Positions 6,488 to 13,398 of a DNA stretch of 16,931 nt are shown here, piece after piece. The notes under the pieces were generated by a model that was not told the DNA's origin, made no database searches, and saw nothing but the letters and a program-made list of their open reading frames with translations. Location: contig USPB01000013.1 of NCBI GenBank assembly GCA_900556405.1, forward strand, positions 1-16,931, written 5' to 3'. Every line of letters begins with the position of its first letter. Within the stretch, counting starts at the first letter, position 1. The stretch comes from an uncultured Actinomyces sp. (GTDB lineage Bacteria; Actinomycetota; Actinomycetes; Actinomycetales; Actinomycetaceae). The translations under genes and the position numbers were made by a program.

Positions 6488-8908
6488 TCAGCTCCTCGAG
6501 TTCCAGTTCTGCCAGTCGTTCCAGTCGTCGTCCTGAGCGTCGACCGAGATCATCGGCATACGCGCGGACGAGGCTTGGTCCTCGTTCTCTGCTTCGATGG
6601 CGTCGTTGTGGTCCTCGCGCTGCTTGCGGCGCTTGCCCCAACCCCAGCGCTTGCGGCGCTTCGACTCGCCCTCCTGTTCGCGGCGCGCCTCCTCATTCCA
6701 TGAGAATTCGGAGTTCCAGTCTTCCTGGAATTGGGCGGGTACCGCCGGCGCCTGGGGCGTGATGGACGGCTGCGGGGCGACGGGCGCCTGGGGAGCCTGC
6801 GGCATGGCCGGAGCCTGCGGCACGAACGGAGCCGGGGGCACGGCCGTCTGAGGCTCCGGTGTATGCGTGACCTGAGGCGTTGTCGGCACGTACGGCGCGG
6901 CCGGGGGAGTGGGAGCGGCTGCCTGTTCGGGGGCAACAGGCGTGGTCTCGGCGCGTGTCGTCGCAGACCAATCGAAGGCATTTACCCGGCGGACACGAGG
7001 AATCTGGGCTGTTGGGAGCTCACCAGCATCGATCACGGGATCAAACGAGGCCTGCTGCGTAGGCTCAGGTTCCGGCTCGGGCTCGGGGACGACGATCGGC
7101 TCGGGCTGCGGAACGACGACGGGTTCCGGCTCGGGTTCGGGCTCGGGGACGACGATCGGTTCGGGCTCGGGAACGACGATCGGTTCGGGCTCGGGGACGA
7201 CGGGTTCCGGCTCGGGGGCCACGATGGGTTCCGGCTCCGGTTCCGGCTCAGGGACGACGATCGGTTCGGGCTGGGGAACGACGACGGGTTCGGGTTTGGG
7301 GACGATGACGGGTTCCGGCTTCGGCTGGGGGATTGCGACAGGCTCAGGCTCAGGTGCAACGGCGTGCCGAACCTTCGGGATCAGCATTGTCGCGGGAGCG
7401 TCGTCCTCGTCTACAGGCGGAGCTGGAACTGGGGCAGCGGCAGGCGACTCGCCACGCTTGCGCTCGGTCGCCTGGTGATCGTGGTGTGCCTCGGCCTCGT
7501 GCGTGACGGGCACGGGCGTCGAGACCTGGTCAGTGGAGATGCCACGGGCAGGCGTCGGAATATCCGCAGGAGCAGGAGCAGGAGCAGGAGCAGGCGCGGG
7601 AACGGGATCGGCCGGGCCTGCGGGCGCATAGCGATCGGTGCGACGCTGAGGGACGACGGTAACCGCAGACGCGTCCTGGCCCTGCGGGACAGCGGGAGCA
7701 TAGTGAGGAGCAGATGCACCCGGCTCCTGCGCCATCGGCTGCATGGGCTGTGTTGGCTGCGCAGGGAAAACGGCGGGGCGGTGCCCGTTGCGCGAACGCC
7801 TACGCTTCGGAGGCTTTGCTGCCTGAACAGGGGCCTCGGGCGCGGGAGCGGCAGGTTCGGGACGCGACTTGTGCTGCCAGACAAAGCCGGTATCACGCGG
7901 CTTGGGCTGCGGAAGCGACGCGAGGTCGGGCGCAGAGGAATCGGTCGTGGAGGGGCGTCGCGCCTCCTCGGGCGGGACCGCCTCCCCGCGGCCTTGATTC
8001 ATCGCGGGGGCGGCGCTCGCCTGTGTCGACATGCCCGCGGCTTGCGCCGGAGCGTAAGGCCTCGAAGCCTGCGTCCCCTGAGGACGTACGTGGGACGCAG
8101 ATGCGCTCTGTCCTGAGCCCTGGTTGGACTCCTTCGAGCGCTTCGAACGAACCACGTAAATGACGATGACGACGACCAGCACGATGACGATGAGGCCGAC
8201 GATTAAGCCGATCAGGAGCCCGAGAGAGGGACCCGAAGAGGAATCGGAATCGGACGAGGCGGGGGCTGAGCTGGCGGTGGGCGCTTGACTGCCGGGAACA
8301 GGCGTTGCGCCCCACGGATCCTTCAGCGCGTTCGCTCCGGCCGCTGCGGACGGATTCCCGCCGGCAGCAAGTGTCCCGTTCACCGTGATGACCTGCGGGA
8401 CAGTGCCCGTCCACGTCGACACGGAGAGTGCTCGTCCCTCGTAGGTTGTTGCAGAGGTCGCTGCGCCCGATGTTGCAGACTGTACTTCGCCCTCGACGCT
8501 TAAAGACACGGAGGCGAAAGTGAGGGAAGCACCGAACGTTTTCCGATACGTGGCAAGGGTCTGGTCGGTGCGTGCGGAGAGCACGAATGTTCCCGAGTCT
8601 TGGAGGGTGAACTCGGATTCATCCTGGGCGCGGGTGTACATCAGCTGCATGTGGCAGACGGTGGCATCGTCGCGCGTCACGAACTCGACGTGCTGGTCCG
8701 TGGAACGACCCGCGTATGGTGTGCATGCGGATTCGCTCATCGTCCGGGAGGGATCGACGACGGTCAAGGTGTCGACGAGCTGGCCGTCCTTGGTCAGGAC
8801 GTATGCCTCCGATAGGGTCGGGGCGTCCGCTGCGTGAGCGCCGAATACGACCGTCGACGTGATGAGCAAAGCCCCGAGCGTGGCGCACAGGGCGCGAAAG
8901 AATCGCAT
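6488..8908 (-). CDS. Secreted-domain membrane protein, LppM-like ectodomain with long Pro-rich PEP-repeat cytoplasmic tail (806 aa)
   Basis: ATG 8908 has AGGAGG five bases upstream and a good promoter. Residues 1-26 form a signal peptide (FFRALCATLGALLITS..., probable cleavage after AHA). The ectodomain (about 27-200) has two cysteines, C62 and C85, and ends with a VSTWTGTVPQVI block; this resembles the LppM-type domain of actinobacterial envelope proteins and the protein encoded at 13399-14352. A Ser-rich linker leads to one membrane helix (about 228-253) followed by RSKRSK, which places the remaining ~550 residues in the cytoplasm by the positive-inside rule. That tail is low complexity, rich in Pro, Ala and Gln, with a PEP/PKP repeat block (about 518-616), a basic cluster (about 750-763) and a Trp/Asp-rich C-terminus (DDDWNDWQNW). 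No enzymatic motif is seen. Possible roles are envelope sensing or scaffolding, but this is inference. Confidence 0.8.
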   Translation of the reverse strand: MRFFRALCATLGALLITSTVVFGAHAADAPTLSEAYVLTKDGQLVDTLTVVDPSRTMSESACTPYAGRSTDQHVEFVTRDDATVCHMQLMYTRAQDESEFTLQDSGTFVLSARTDQTLATYRKTFGASLTFASVSLSVEGEVQSATSGAATSATTYEGRALSVSTWTGTVPQVITVNGTLAAGGNPSAAAGANALKDPWGATPVPGSQAPTASSAPASSDSDSSSGPSLGLLIGLIVGLIVIVLVVVIVIYVVRSKRSKESNQGSGQSASASHVRPQGTQASRPYAPAQAAGMSTQASAAPAMNQGRGEAVPPEEARRPSTTDSSAPDLASLPQPKPRDTGFVWQHKSRPEPAAPAPEAPVQAAKPPKRRRSRNGHRPAVFPAQPTQPMQPMAQEPGASAPHYAPAVPQGQDASAVTVVPQRRTDRYAPAGPADPVPAPAPAPAPAPADIPTPARGISTDQVSTPVPVTHEAEAHHDHQATERKRGESPAAAPVPAPPVDEDDAPATMLIPKVRHAVAPEPEPVAIPQPKPEPVIVPKPEPVVVPQPEPIVVPEPEPEPEPIVAPEPEPVVPEPEPIVVPEPEPIVVPEPEPEPEPVVVPQPEPIVVPEPEPEPEPTQQASFDPVIDAGELPTAQIPRVRRVNAFDWSATTRAETTPVAPEQAAAPTPPAAPYVPTTPQVTHTPEPQTAVPPAPFVPQAPAMPQAPQAPVAPQPSITPQAPAVPAQFQEDWNSEFSWNEEARREQEGESKRRKRWGWGKRRKQREDHNDAIEAENEDQASSARMPMISVDAQDDDWNDWQNWNSRS
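7062..7357 (-). repeat. PEP/PKP-encoding repeat region in the membrane protein gene
   Basis: About 100 codons made of units such as PEPIVVPEPEP and PKPEPVVVPQPEP, with near-identical DNA copies of a GGCTCGGGGACGACGATCGG-type unit on the plus strand. Likely forms an extended polyproline-like rod. Such repeats can change in copy number by recombination. Confidence 0.85.
7567..7594 (-). repeat. Hexanucleotide tandem repeat (CAGGAG) inside the membrane protein gene
   Basis: Four full CAGGAG units plus a partial copy encode an alternating Pro-Ala run (PAPAPAPAPA). Unit length is a multiple of three, so copy changes would alter length without shifting the frame. Confidence 0.8.
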
Positions 8909-8934
8909 GCAGTCCTCCTGGTATGAACCACTCG

Positions 8935-8963
8935 ATTATCGTCTGTTCGTGGATACAAAGCAA
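8935..8963 (-). promoter_or_regulatory. Promoter of the 806-residue membrane protein gene
   Basis: On the minus strand TTGCTT (8963-8958), a 17-base spacer and GATAAT (8940-8935) form a near-consensus housekeeping promoter. Transcription would start near 8928, about 20 bases before the ATG. Confidence 0.65.
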
Positions 8964-9019
8964 CGAGGGGCGCGAGTAGTGATCTAGCCTGACCGGTCGT
9001 CAAATAAAAGTGCGGGAGC

Positions 9020-9082
9020 TGTCAAAGCTGTGCGTCCCGTATTGACAAGGTGTGATCGTGTCCTGTCACGTAGTATGACAGG
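9020..9082. promoter_or_regulatory. Array of TGTCA/TGACA half-sites, possible operator
   Basis: The divergent intergenic region (8909-9149) contains TGTCA at 9020-9024, TGACA at 9043-9047, TGTCA at 9064-9068 and TGACA at 9076-9080. The last two belong to a 7-bp inverted repeat, CCTGTCA-n7-TGACAGG (9062-9082), overlapping a TAGTAT that could be a -10 for the acetyltransferase gene. No regulator is assigned. Confidence 0.4.
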
Positions 9083-9149
9083 TATCTACCTAAGGTCAGG
9101 TTTTCGATGACTGGTTGGGTGAAAAACTGATGAACTGAGGAGGGGCCCT

Positions 9150-9776
9150 GTGAAGTGTCGACCTGCCACGCGTGCCGATATTCCCGAAATGACACGAATT
9201 ATCACCGAGGGATTCCTTGACTATCCCTTACACATCATGCTCAAGCCCTACCTCTACCGTGCGGAGCATTACCCGGAATGTGTCACTGCAATCAATCGGA
9301 TGCTTGCGGATTCGTACCAGCGGGTCCGTCATGCCCTCGTCGTTGAGCATGAAGGGCGGGTCGTAGGCACGGCTCTCCTGCGTGATCGCAAGGTTGGATT
9401 CATTCGCAGCTTCCTCAGCGGGGGGTATGAGTTCTTTCGATATGCTCCGCCGTTGCTCGTGAAAGAGTTCTCGGATGTTGTCGATTCCGCGGATCAGGTG
9501 ACGATCGATAAAGGTGACTTCGACTGGTATCTCGAGGTCCTCTCCGTCGATCAGCGGATGCGAGGACGTGGTGTCGGTCGTTGGCTTGTCTCGCAGGTTC
9601 TTCCTGACTATGTGGCCAAGCGTGGTGGGCGCGCGTATGGATTCGTGACCTCGACCGAGGAGAACGCGCACTTCTACCTCAACGGTGGGTGTGAGCTTCT
9701 GGATCGATTCGACATACATCTGCGTGATGAAACGTGTCCCATTTGGTCCTTTCAGAGGCGCGCAGAGCTTCTGTGA
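9150..9776 (+). CDS. GNAT-family N-acetyltransferase (208 aa)
   Basis: Start GTG 9150 is supported by GAGGAGGGG (9137-9145) a few bases upstream. The protein shows the GNAT fold signature: the N-terminal MKCRPATRADIPEMTRII helix, beta strand ALVVEHEGRVVGTALL (62-77), and motif A with beta strand LEVLSVDQRMRGRGVG (128-143), whose R138-G-R-G-V-G143 matches the Q/RxxGxG/A acetyl-CoA pyrophosphate loop. The NAHFYLNGGCELLDRF block (172-187) is motif B, as in YxxxGF endings. It transfers an acetyl group from acetyl-CoA to an amine, but the substrate cannot be read from sequence. It lies 137 bases before the MerR gene; that gene has its own promoter, so they are not necessarily co-transcribed. Confidence 0.88.
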   Translation: MKCRPATRADIPEMTRIITEGFLDYPLHIMLKPYLYRAEHYPECVTAINRMLADSYQRVRHALVVEHEGRVVGTALLRDRKVGFIRSFLSGGYEFFRYAPPLLVKEFSDVVDSADQVTIDKGDFDWYLEVLSVDQRMRGRGVGRWLVSQVLPDYVAKRGGRAYGFVTSTEENAHFYLNGGCELLDRFDIHLRDETCPIWSFQRRAELL

Positions 9777-9876
9777 TGAGTGATCAAACGGGCCAATTGC
9801 GCTGCGCTCCGGCCTTTCGCGCGGACACTTGCTTTTTTGCAGGTCGCGGCGCGTGATGCACGTCCCGCAGTTCCGC

Positions 9877-9907
9877 TTGACTTCAAGGGCTTGAGGTCTT
9901 TTAGGGT
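9877..9907 (+). promoter_or_regulatory. MerR-type promoter with 19-bp spacer and central dyad
   Basis: TTGACT (-35, 9877-9882) and TAGGGT (-10, 9902-9907) are separated by 19 bases, the overlong spacing typical of promoters controlled by MerR proteins. The spacer holds the dyad CTTCAAGGGCTTGAGG (9881-9896), with CAAG/CTTG core half-sites. The -10 ends 6 bases before the ATG of the MerR gene, so the transcript probably starts on the A of the start codon. Confidence 0.75.
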
Positions 9908-9913
9908 GAAGCT

Positions 9914-10378
9914 ATGGCAGGAACTGGCTCCGGGCGCACGTACTCCATCAAGGAGGTAGCGGCGCTCGTTGGCTTGCCCCCGTCCACCCTGCGTTATTAC
10001 GAGGATGTCAGCGTTATTCCGGCCATTGCGCGCGATGCCTCGAGCGGGCATCGCATATACACCGAGGATGATCTCGAGCTACTGACCTGGGTGTCGTGCC
10101 TGTCTGCTTCCGGGATGTCGATCGCGGACATGCGCGAATATGTCCGGTCCGGCCTGGGTGGGGAGAGGGACATCTCCGAGTTTGTGACTCTGCTGGAACA
10201 GCAGGATGCCCGCCTCCAGGAGGAGGGGCAGATTATTGAGCTTCGTCGTGAGTTTTTGCGCACAAAGATTGCCTACTGGCGCGCGATCAAACACGAGGAT
10301 GCCTCAGAAGCTGAGCGCTTGGATATTGATGCGCGCGCGCTCGCGGAGCGCCTCAAGAAGTGGTCGTTGCGTTCGTGA
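9914..10378 (+). CDS. MerR-family transcriptional regulator (154 aa)
   Basis: The N-terminal winged helix-turn-helix is clear: TYSIKEVAALVGLPPSTLRYYE (9-30), then HRIYTEDDLELLTWVSCL (46-63), as in MerR, AdhR and NmlR proteins. Residues about 88-125 form the dimerisation coiled coil (LLEQQDARLQEEGQIIELRREFL). The C-terminus is short and has no metal-binding cysteine set; the only cysteine is in the HTH domain, at VSCL, so a metal sensor is unlikely. The inducer is unknown. There is no Shine-Dalgarno site; the promoter at 9877-9907 implies a leaderless transcript and autoregulation. Two hairpins follow the gene. Confidence 0.93.
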   Translation: MAGTGSGRTYSIKEVAALVGLPPSTLRYYEDVSVIPAIARDASSGHRIYTEDDLELLTWVSCLSASGMSIADMREYVRSGLGGERDISEFVTLLEQQDARLQEEGQIIELRREFLRTKIAYWRAIKHEDASEAERLDIDARALAERLKKWSLRS

Positions 10379-10381
10379 AAG

Positions 10382-10428
10382 CCTAGTGGGGCGGTCTTCA
10401 TGCCTGCTCCGAACTCCGCCCCGCTAGG
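10382..10428 (+). terminator. Terminator after the MerR gene
   Basis: CCTAGTGGGGCGG (10382-10394) pairs with CCGCCCCGCTAGG (10416-10428) in a 13-bp stem with one G-T pair and a 21-base loop. It begins 3 bases after the stop codon. Confidence 0.7.
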
Positions 10429-10435
10429 GGGCACG

Positions 10436-10466
10436 GGGCCGCGTATCCGGGTTGGATGCGCGGCCC
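10436..10466. terminator. Strong hairpin between converging MerR and GH20-like genes
   Basis: GGGCCGCGTATCC (10436-10448) pairs with GGATGCGCGGCCC (10454-10466) with one G-T pair and a 5-base loop. It lies between two converging genes and can serve both directions. Confidence 0.75.
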
Positions 10467-10470
10467 TCAT

Positions 10471-10507
10471 TCATGATCGCCCTGGAGTTTCATGATCGCC
10501 CCGGAGT
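10471..10507. repeat. Short tandem direct repeat at the 3' end of the GH20-like gene
   Basis: TCATGATCGCCCTGGAGT (10471-10488) is repeated at 10490-10507 with one mismatch and one base between. The right copy contains the last codons and stop of the GH20-like gene (TPGRS-stop); the left copy reproduces the same codons just after the stop. Confidence 0.85.
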
Positions 10508-11656
10508 CCAGTAGGGGATGTGTTGTCTCAGGTAGGCCATCTCTCGCTCGATCGCCCGGGCAAGGTGATCCCAGGTGAGCGCGTCGTCCCCGTGCCATGC
10601 GATTTCGCCGACGACGAGGAGTCTGGGGAGGAGGTGGTAAAAGAGTAGGTCTGGGGTCGTCACCGAAGTGGACCAGGCGATGGCCTCGACGCCTTTGAGT
10701 CGCTCGCTGTGGAGCATTGGCGGGAGCTGATCAGCGAGCTGGCGCGCGGTGAGTGGGGACTGGGGTGACGAGGGGTTGGCTGCGGGGTGGCTGAGGGTTA
10801 GCAGGTCGGAGTCTGCGAGTACCCATGAGGCGCCCGACGTGGCGGCGTCCTCGTTCTCGGTTCCGCTGTGGCGTGAAGAGAGGAGGATTGTCCCAGGTGG
10901 TGGGCCGCCGTAGGCGTGGATTGCCGTGTCCCATGCGGCCGCGCGTCGGCCATGGAAGTGGAGGACGCGCATGGCTCTGTCGATGAAGAGGCGCTCGATG
11001 TCTTGTCCCGAGCCGAGGCCTGTCCGTGCGAGCCGTGGGTCGCGTTCCCACGGGCTCCAGTCGGTCCAGGGGATGCCGATGTGGATGATGGGGGAGGGGA
11101 ATAGGTCGCACGCGCGGTGGAAGGCTGCCTCGACGAATTGGAGGGATGAGGCGAGGGGCCACAGCGTTGAGTTGTCCTCCTGAGGGGAGGCGAGGTTGGG
11201 GTTTCCCAGGTGTGGGTAGGCTCGGATTGCGGCGCCGGCAGCGGATGGGATTGAGATTTCCGGAATGATGCGCACGTCTCGCTGCGCGGCGAAGCGAACG
11301 AGGTGTCGAATGTTTGCGTCGGAGTAGAAACCCTGCGTTGTGTGTGCGGGCGATGTACGCCATGTGCCCGATCGCTGAGGTGCGCACGTGCGGTCGTACC
11401 AGTGCGCGGGATCTCGTGGAATCTGGGCTCCGATCGAGGTGAGTGCTGGGTAGCCGGGTAGTGGGAGACGCCAGCCTGCGTTGTCTGTCAGATGCCAGTG
11501 CAGGATGTTCAGGCGGTAACGCGCCATGACGGTGATGATGAGCTCCATGACGGGCACTGGCCAGAATGTGCGTGCGGAGTCAATGAGGAGGCCGCGCCAC
11601 GAGCATGCCGGTGGCCTGGTGGGATCGTGAGGGAGGGGAGAGGGTGTCGTCGCCAT
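10490..11656 (-). CDS. GH20-like (beta-N-acetylhexosaminidase fold) protein lacking catalytic residues (388 aa)
   Basis: ATG 11656 is chosen because AGGAAG lies a few bases upstream; the longer frame begins with TTG 11758 and has no site. GH20 barrel landmarks are clear: WRGLLIDSARTFWP (20-33), ILHWHLTDNAGWRLPLPGYP (51-70), GFYSDANIRHLVRFAAQRDVRIIPEI (109-134), and LLFYHLLPRLLVVGEIAW near 337-354. The usual N-terminal GH20b domain and a signal peptide are missing, so the protein would be cytoplasmic. Key catalytic motifs are changed: HxGGDE, which carries the Asp-Glu pair, reads HIGIPW (192-197); PEIDMPGH reads PEISIPSA (132-139), losing Asp and His; the WDE motif reads WDT (242-244). Without these residues classical substrate-assisted hydrolysis is not expected. 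It may be a degenerate or repurposed binding protein. It converges on the MerR gene. Confidence 0.78.
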   Translation of the reverse strand: MATTPSPLPHDPTRPPACSWRGLLIDSARTFWPVPVMELIITVMARYRLNILHWHLTDNAGWRLPLPGYPALTSIGAQIPRDPAHWYDRTCAPQRSGTWRTSPAHTTQGFYSDANIRHLVRFAAQRDVRIIPEISIPSAAGAAIRAYPHLGNPNLASPQEDNSTLWPLASSLQFVEAAFHRACDLFPSPIIHIGIPWTDWSPWERDPRLARTGLGSGQDIERLFIDRAMRVLHFHGRRAAAWDTAIHAYGGPPPGTILLSSRHSGTENEDAATSGASWVLADSDLLTLSHPAANPSSPQSPLTARQLADQLPPMLHSERLKGVEAIAWSTSVTTPDLLFYHLLPRLLVVGEIAWHGDDALTWDHLARAIEREMAYLRQHIPYWTPGRS

Positions 11657-11765
11657 TGCGCTTCCTAGAAGTGGACTACGCAAAGCGTAACAAGCGTCAC
11701 TTATATTGGGGGTGGCTTTGGAGGGTGTCAATCTCTTTAATTCCGGGGGAAATGGCAAATATTTT

Positions 11766-11798
11766 CCGACTGTCGGGTTTGTCGTTTAGGGATACAAT
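11766..11798 (+). promoter_or_regulatory. Probable promoter of the glutamine synthetase gene with overlapping palindrome
   Basis: TACAAT (11793-11798) is a good -10, giving an expected transcript start about 39 bases before ATG 11844. The -35 is poor and overlaps the palindrome CCGAC-T-GTCGG (11766-11776), which could be a regulator site. Confidence 0.45.
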
Positions 11799-11843
11799 AT
11801 CTCTGCTAATGTGAACCTAGTCATACTCGAAGAGGAGTGTTTC

Positions 11844-13337
11844 ATGCTGTCGACTGACACAGTGTCTCTGAACCCCAACCCGCTCGTGCAGGCCCTCGGA
11901 AAGCCCGCGAAGGAGTTTACGAAAGCCGACATCATCGGCTATATCGAGGACAACGGCATCCAGATGCTCAACCTCCGCTACGTCGGAGGGGATGGACGCC
12001 TGAAGACCCTGAACTTCGCGATCCAATCCAAGGCCCACCTCGATCGGGTGCTGACTCTCGGAGAGCGCGTCGACGGTTCCTCCCTGTTCACATTCGTCGA
12101 GGCGACCTCCTCGGACCTGTATGTCGTGCCGCGCGTGGCTACCGCGTTCCTCAACCCCTTCTCGCACATCCCGACCCTCGATATCTTGTGCGGCTTCTAC
12201 GATGTTGACGGCCGCCCCCTGGCCTCGGCGCCCCAGGAAATCCTGCGGAAGGCTCAGCGAGCGCTCAAGGAGGAGACGGGCTGCGAGCTGCAGGCCCTCG
12301 GTGAACTCGAGTACTACCTCTTCTCGGAGGAAGAGGAGCTGTTCCCCGTCGAGCCCCAGCGCGGCTACCACGAATCGGGGCCCTTCTCCAAGTGGGAGGA
12401 AGTGCGCACGGAGACCCTCGCGCACCTCGTTGCCATCGGCGCCTCGGTGAAGTACGCCCATTCCGAGGTTGGTAACTTCGTCGCCGATGGGCGTCAGATG
12501 GTCCAGCAAGAGATCGAATTCCTGCCCGTTGATGCGCTCGATGCTGCCGACCAGATGGTGCTCGCCAAGTGGGTGCTGCGCGAAGTTGCCCATTCCTATG
12601 GCATTCATGTCTCCTTCTCGCCGAAGATCGCCGTGGGGCAAGCCGGATCGGGCATGCACTTCCATACCCGCATCGTCAAGGATGGCGTCAACCAGTTCTC
12701 GACGGGATCTGGTCTGACGGACACCGCGCTCAAGGTGATCGGAGGCTACCTGTCGCACGCAGCATCGCTGACAGCGTTTGGTAACACCGTCCCCACCTCG
12801 TTCCTGCGTCTTGTTCCCCATCAGGAGGCGCCAACCTCGATCTGCTGGGGCGACCGTAACCGCTCCGTTCTGGTGCGCGTACCTCTCGGCTGGCAAAACA
12901 TCGACGATTCGATGTTCCGCGATGCCAACCCCCTTGAGCCTCCGATTGCCGACCTGCCCAATGACTCTCAGACGGTGGAGCTGCGCAGCCCCGACGGGTC
13001 CGCAGCGGTCCACCTGCTCCTTGCTGGCATTGCCGTCGCCGCGCGTATTGGCCTGACCGAGCCCGGCATGGAAGAGTACGCGCGTGAGCGCAAGGTCGAC
13101 GGCGACGCATCGCAGACCCCCGGCCTCGACCAGCTGCCCGCATCCTGCTTCGAGGCCGCCGGTAGGCTCCTCGCCCAACGCGAGGACTACGAGGCGAAGG
13201 ACGTCTTCCCCGCGGGCCTCATCGACTCGTGGGCATCGCGCCTGATCGAGCTGGGAGACGAACACCTGCGCGATGACCTGGCGGACTCGCGTGTCTCCGT
13301 CGAGGAACTCGTGGAGCGCTACTTCCACATCGGCTGA
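11844..13337 (+). CDS. Glutamine synthetase family protein (497 aa)
   Basis: Start ATG 11844 has GAGGAG (11832-11837) at 6-base spacing. ATP-dependent amidation of glutamate to glutamine is the expected reaction. Visible landmarks: N-terminal beta-grasp region (about 25-120), metal-binding ExE in ELEYYLF (154-160), EVGNF and QQEIEF glutamates (208, 223), GSGMHFH (268-274), RLVPHQEAP (322-330) and WGDRNRSVLVRVPLGW (335-350), then the RSPDGSAAVHLLLAG block. These variants (VPHQEAP, WGDRNRS) belong to a divergent GS clade, not to the classical GlnA with VNSYKRL and VPGYEAP. The NLYDLP adenylylation motif of type I-beta enzymes is absent, so control by GlnE is unlikely. Slightly longer than standard GlnA. 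Single gene with its own promoter and terminator. A gamma-glutamyl-amine ligase cannot be excluded. Confidence 0.88.
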   Translation: MLSTDTVSLNPNPLVQALGKPAKEFTKADIIGYIEDNGIQMLNLRYVGGDGRLKTLNFAIQSKAHLDRVLTLGERVDGSSLFTFVEATSSDLYVVPRVATAFLNPFSHIPTLDILCGFYDVDGRPLASAPQEILRKAQRALKEETGCELQALGELEYYLFSEEEELFPVEPQRGYHESGPFSKWEEVRTETLAHLVAIGASVKYAHSEVGNFVADGRQMVQQEIEFLPVDALDAADQMVLAKWVLREVAHSYGIHVSFSPKIAVGQAGSGMHFHTRIVKDGVNQFSTGSGLTDTALKVIGGYLSHAASLTAFGNTVPTSFLRLVPHQEAPTSICWGDRNRSVLVRVPLGWQNIDDSMFRDANPLEPPIADLPNDSQTVELRSPDGSAAVHLLLAGIAVAARIGLTEPGMEEYARERKVDGDASQTPGLDQLPASCFEAAGRLLAQREDYEAKDVFPAGLIDSWASRLIELGDEHLRDDLADSRVSVEELVERYFHIG

Positions 13338-13349
13338 GGCGCCAACACG

Positions 13350-13381
13350 TGGCCCCGACTTCATCGCGAAGGTCGGGGCCA
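13350..13381. terminator. Terminator between converging glutamine synthetase and LppM-like genes
   Basis: TGGCCCCGAC (13350-13359) pairs with GTCGGGGCCA (13372-13381); TTC and GAA can extend the stem with a one-base bulge. Thirteen bases after the glutamine synthetase stop. Confidence 0.8.
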
Positions 13382-13398
13382 TCGTGGTCAATGGATGC

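Noticed and set aside
6731..8116. Plus-strand frames of Gly/Ser and Gly/Arg repeats opposite the membrane protein
   Set aside because: They mirror the PEP repeats on the coding strand; there is no ribosome binding site or family resemblance.
9042..9076. TTGACA (9042-9047) with TAGTAT (9071-9076) as a promoter for the acetyltransferase gene
   Set aside because: The spacer would be 23 bases, too long for a standard promoter; the TGACA is reported only as part of the half-site array.
9826..9843. ACTTGC-TTTTTT-GCAGGT small hairpin after the acetyltransferase gene, possible terminator
   Set aside because: Only 6 base pairs with one G-T and a T-only loop; too weak to call as a terminator.
11687..11700. 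GTAAC-n4-GTCAC upstream of the GH20-like and glutamine synthetase genes, similar to a GlnR box
   Set aside because: The spacing between the AC dinucleotides is 9, not the 11 expected for GlnR sites, so it is probably chance.
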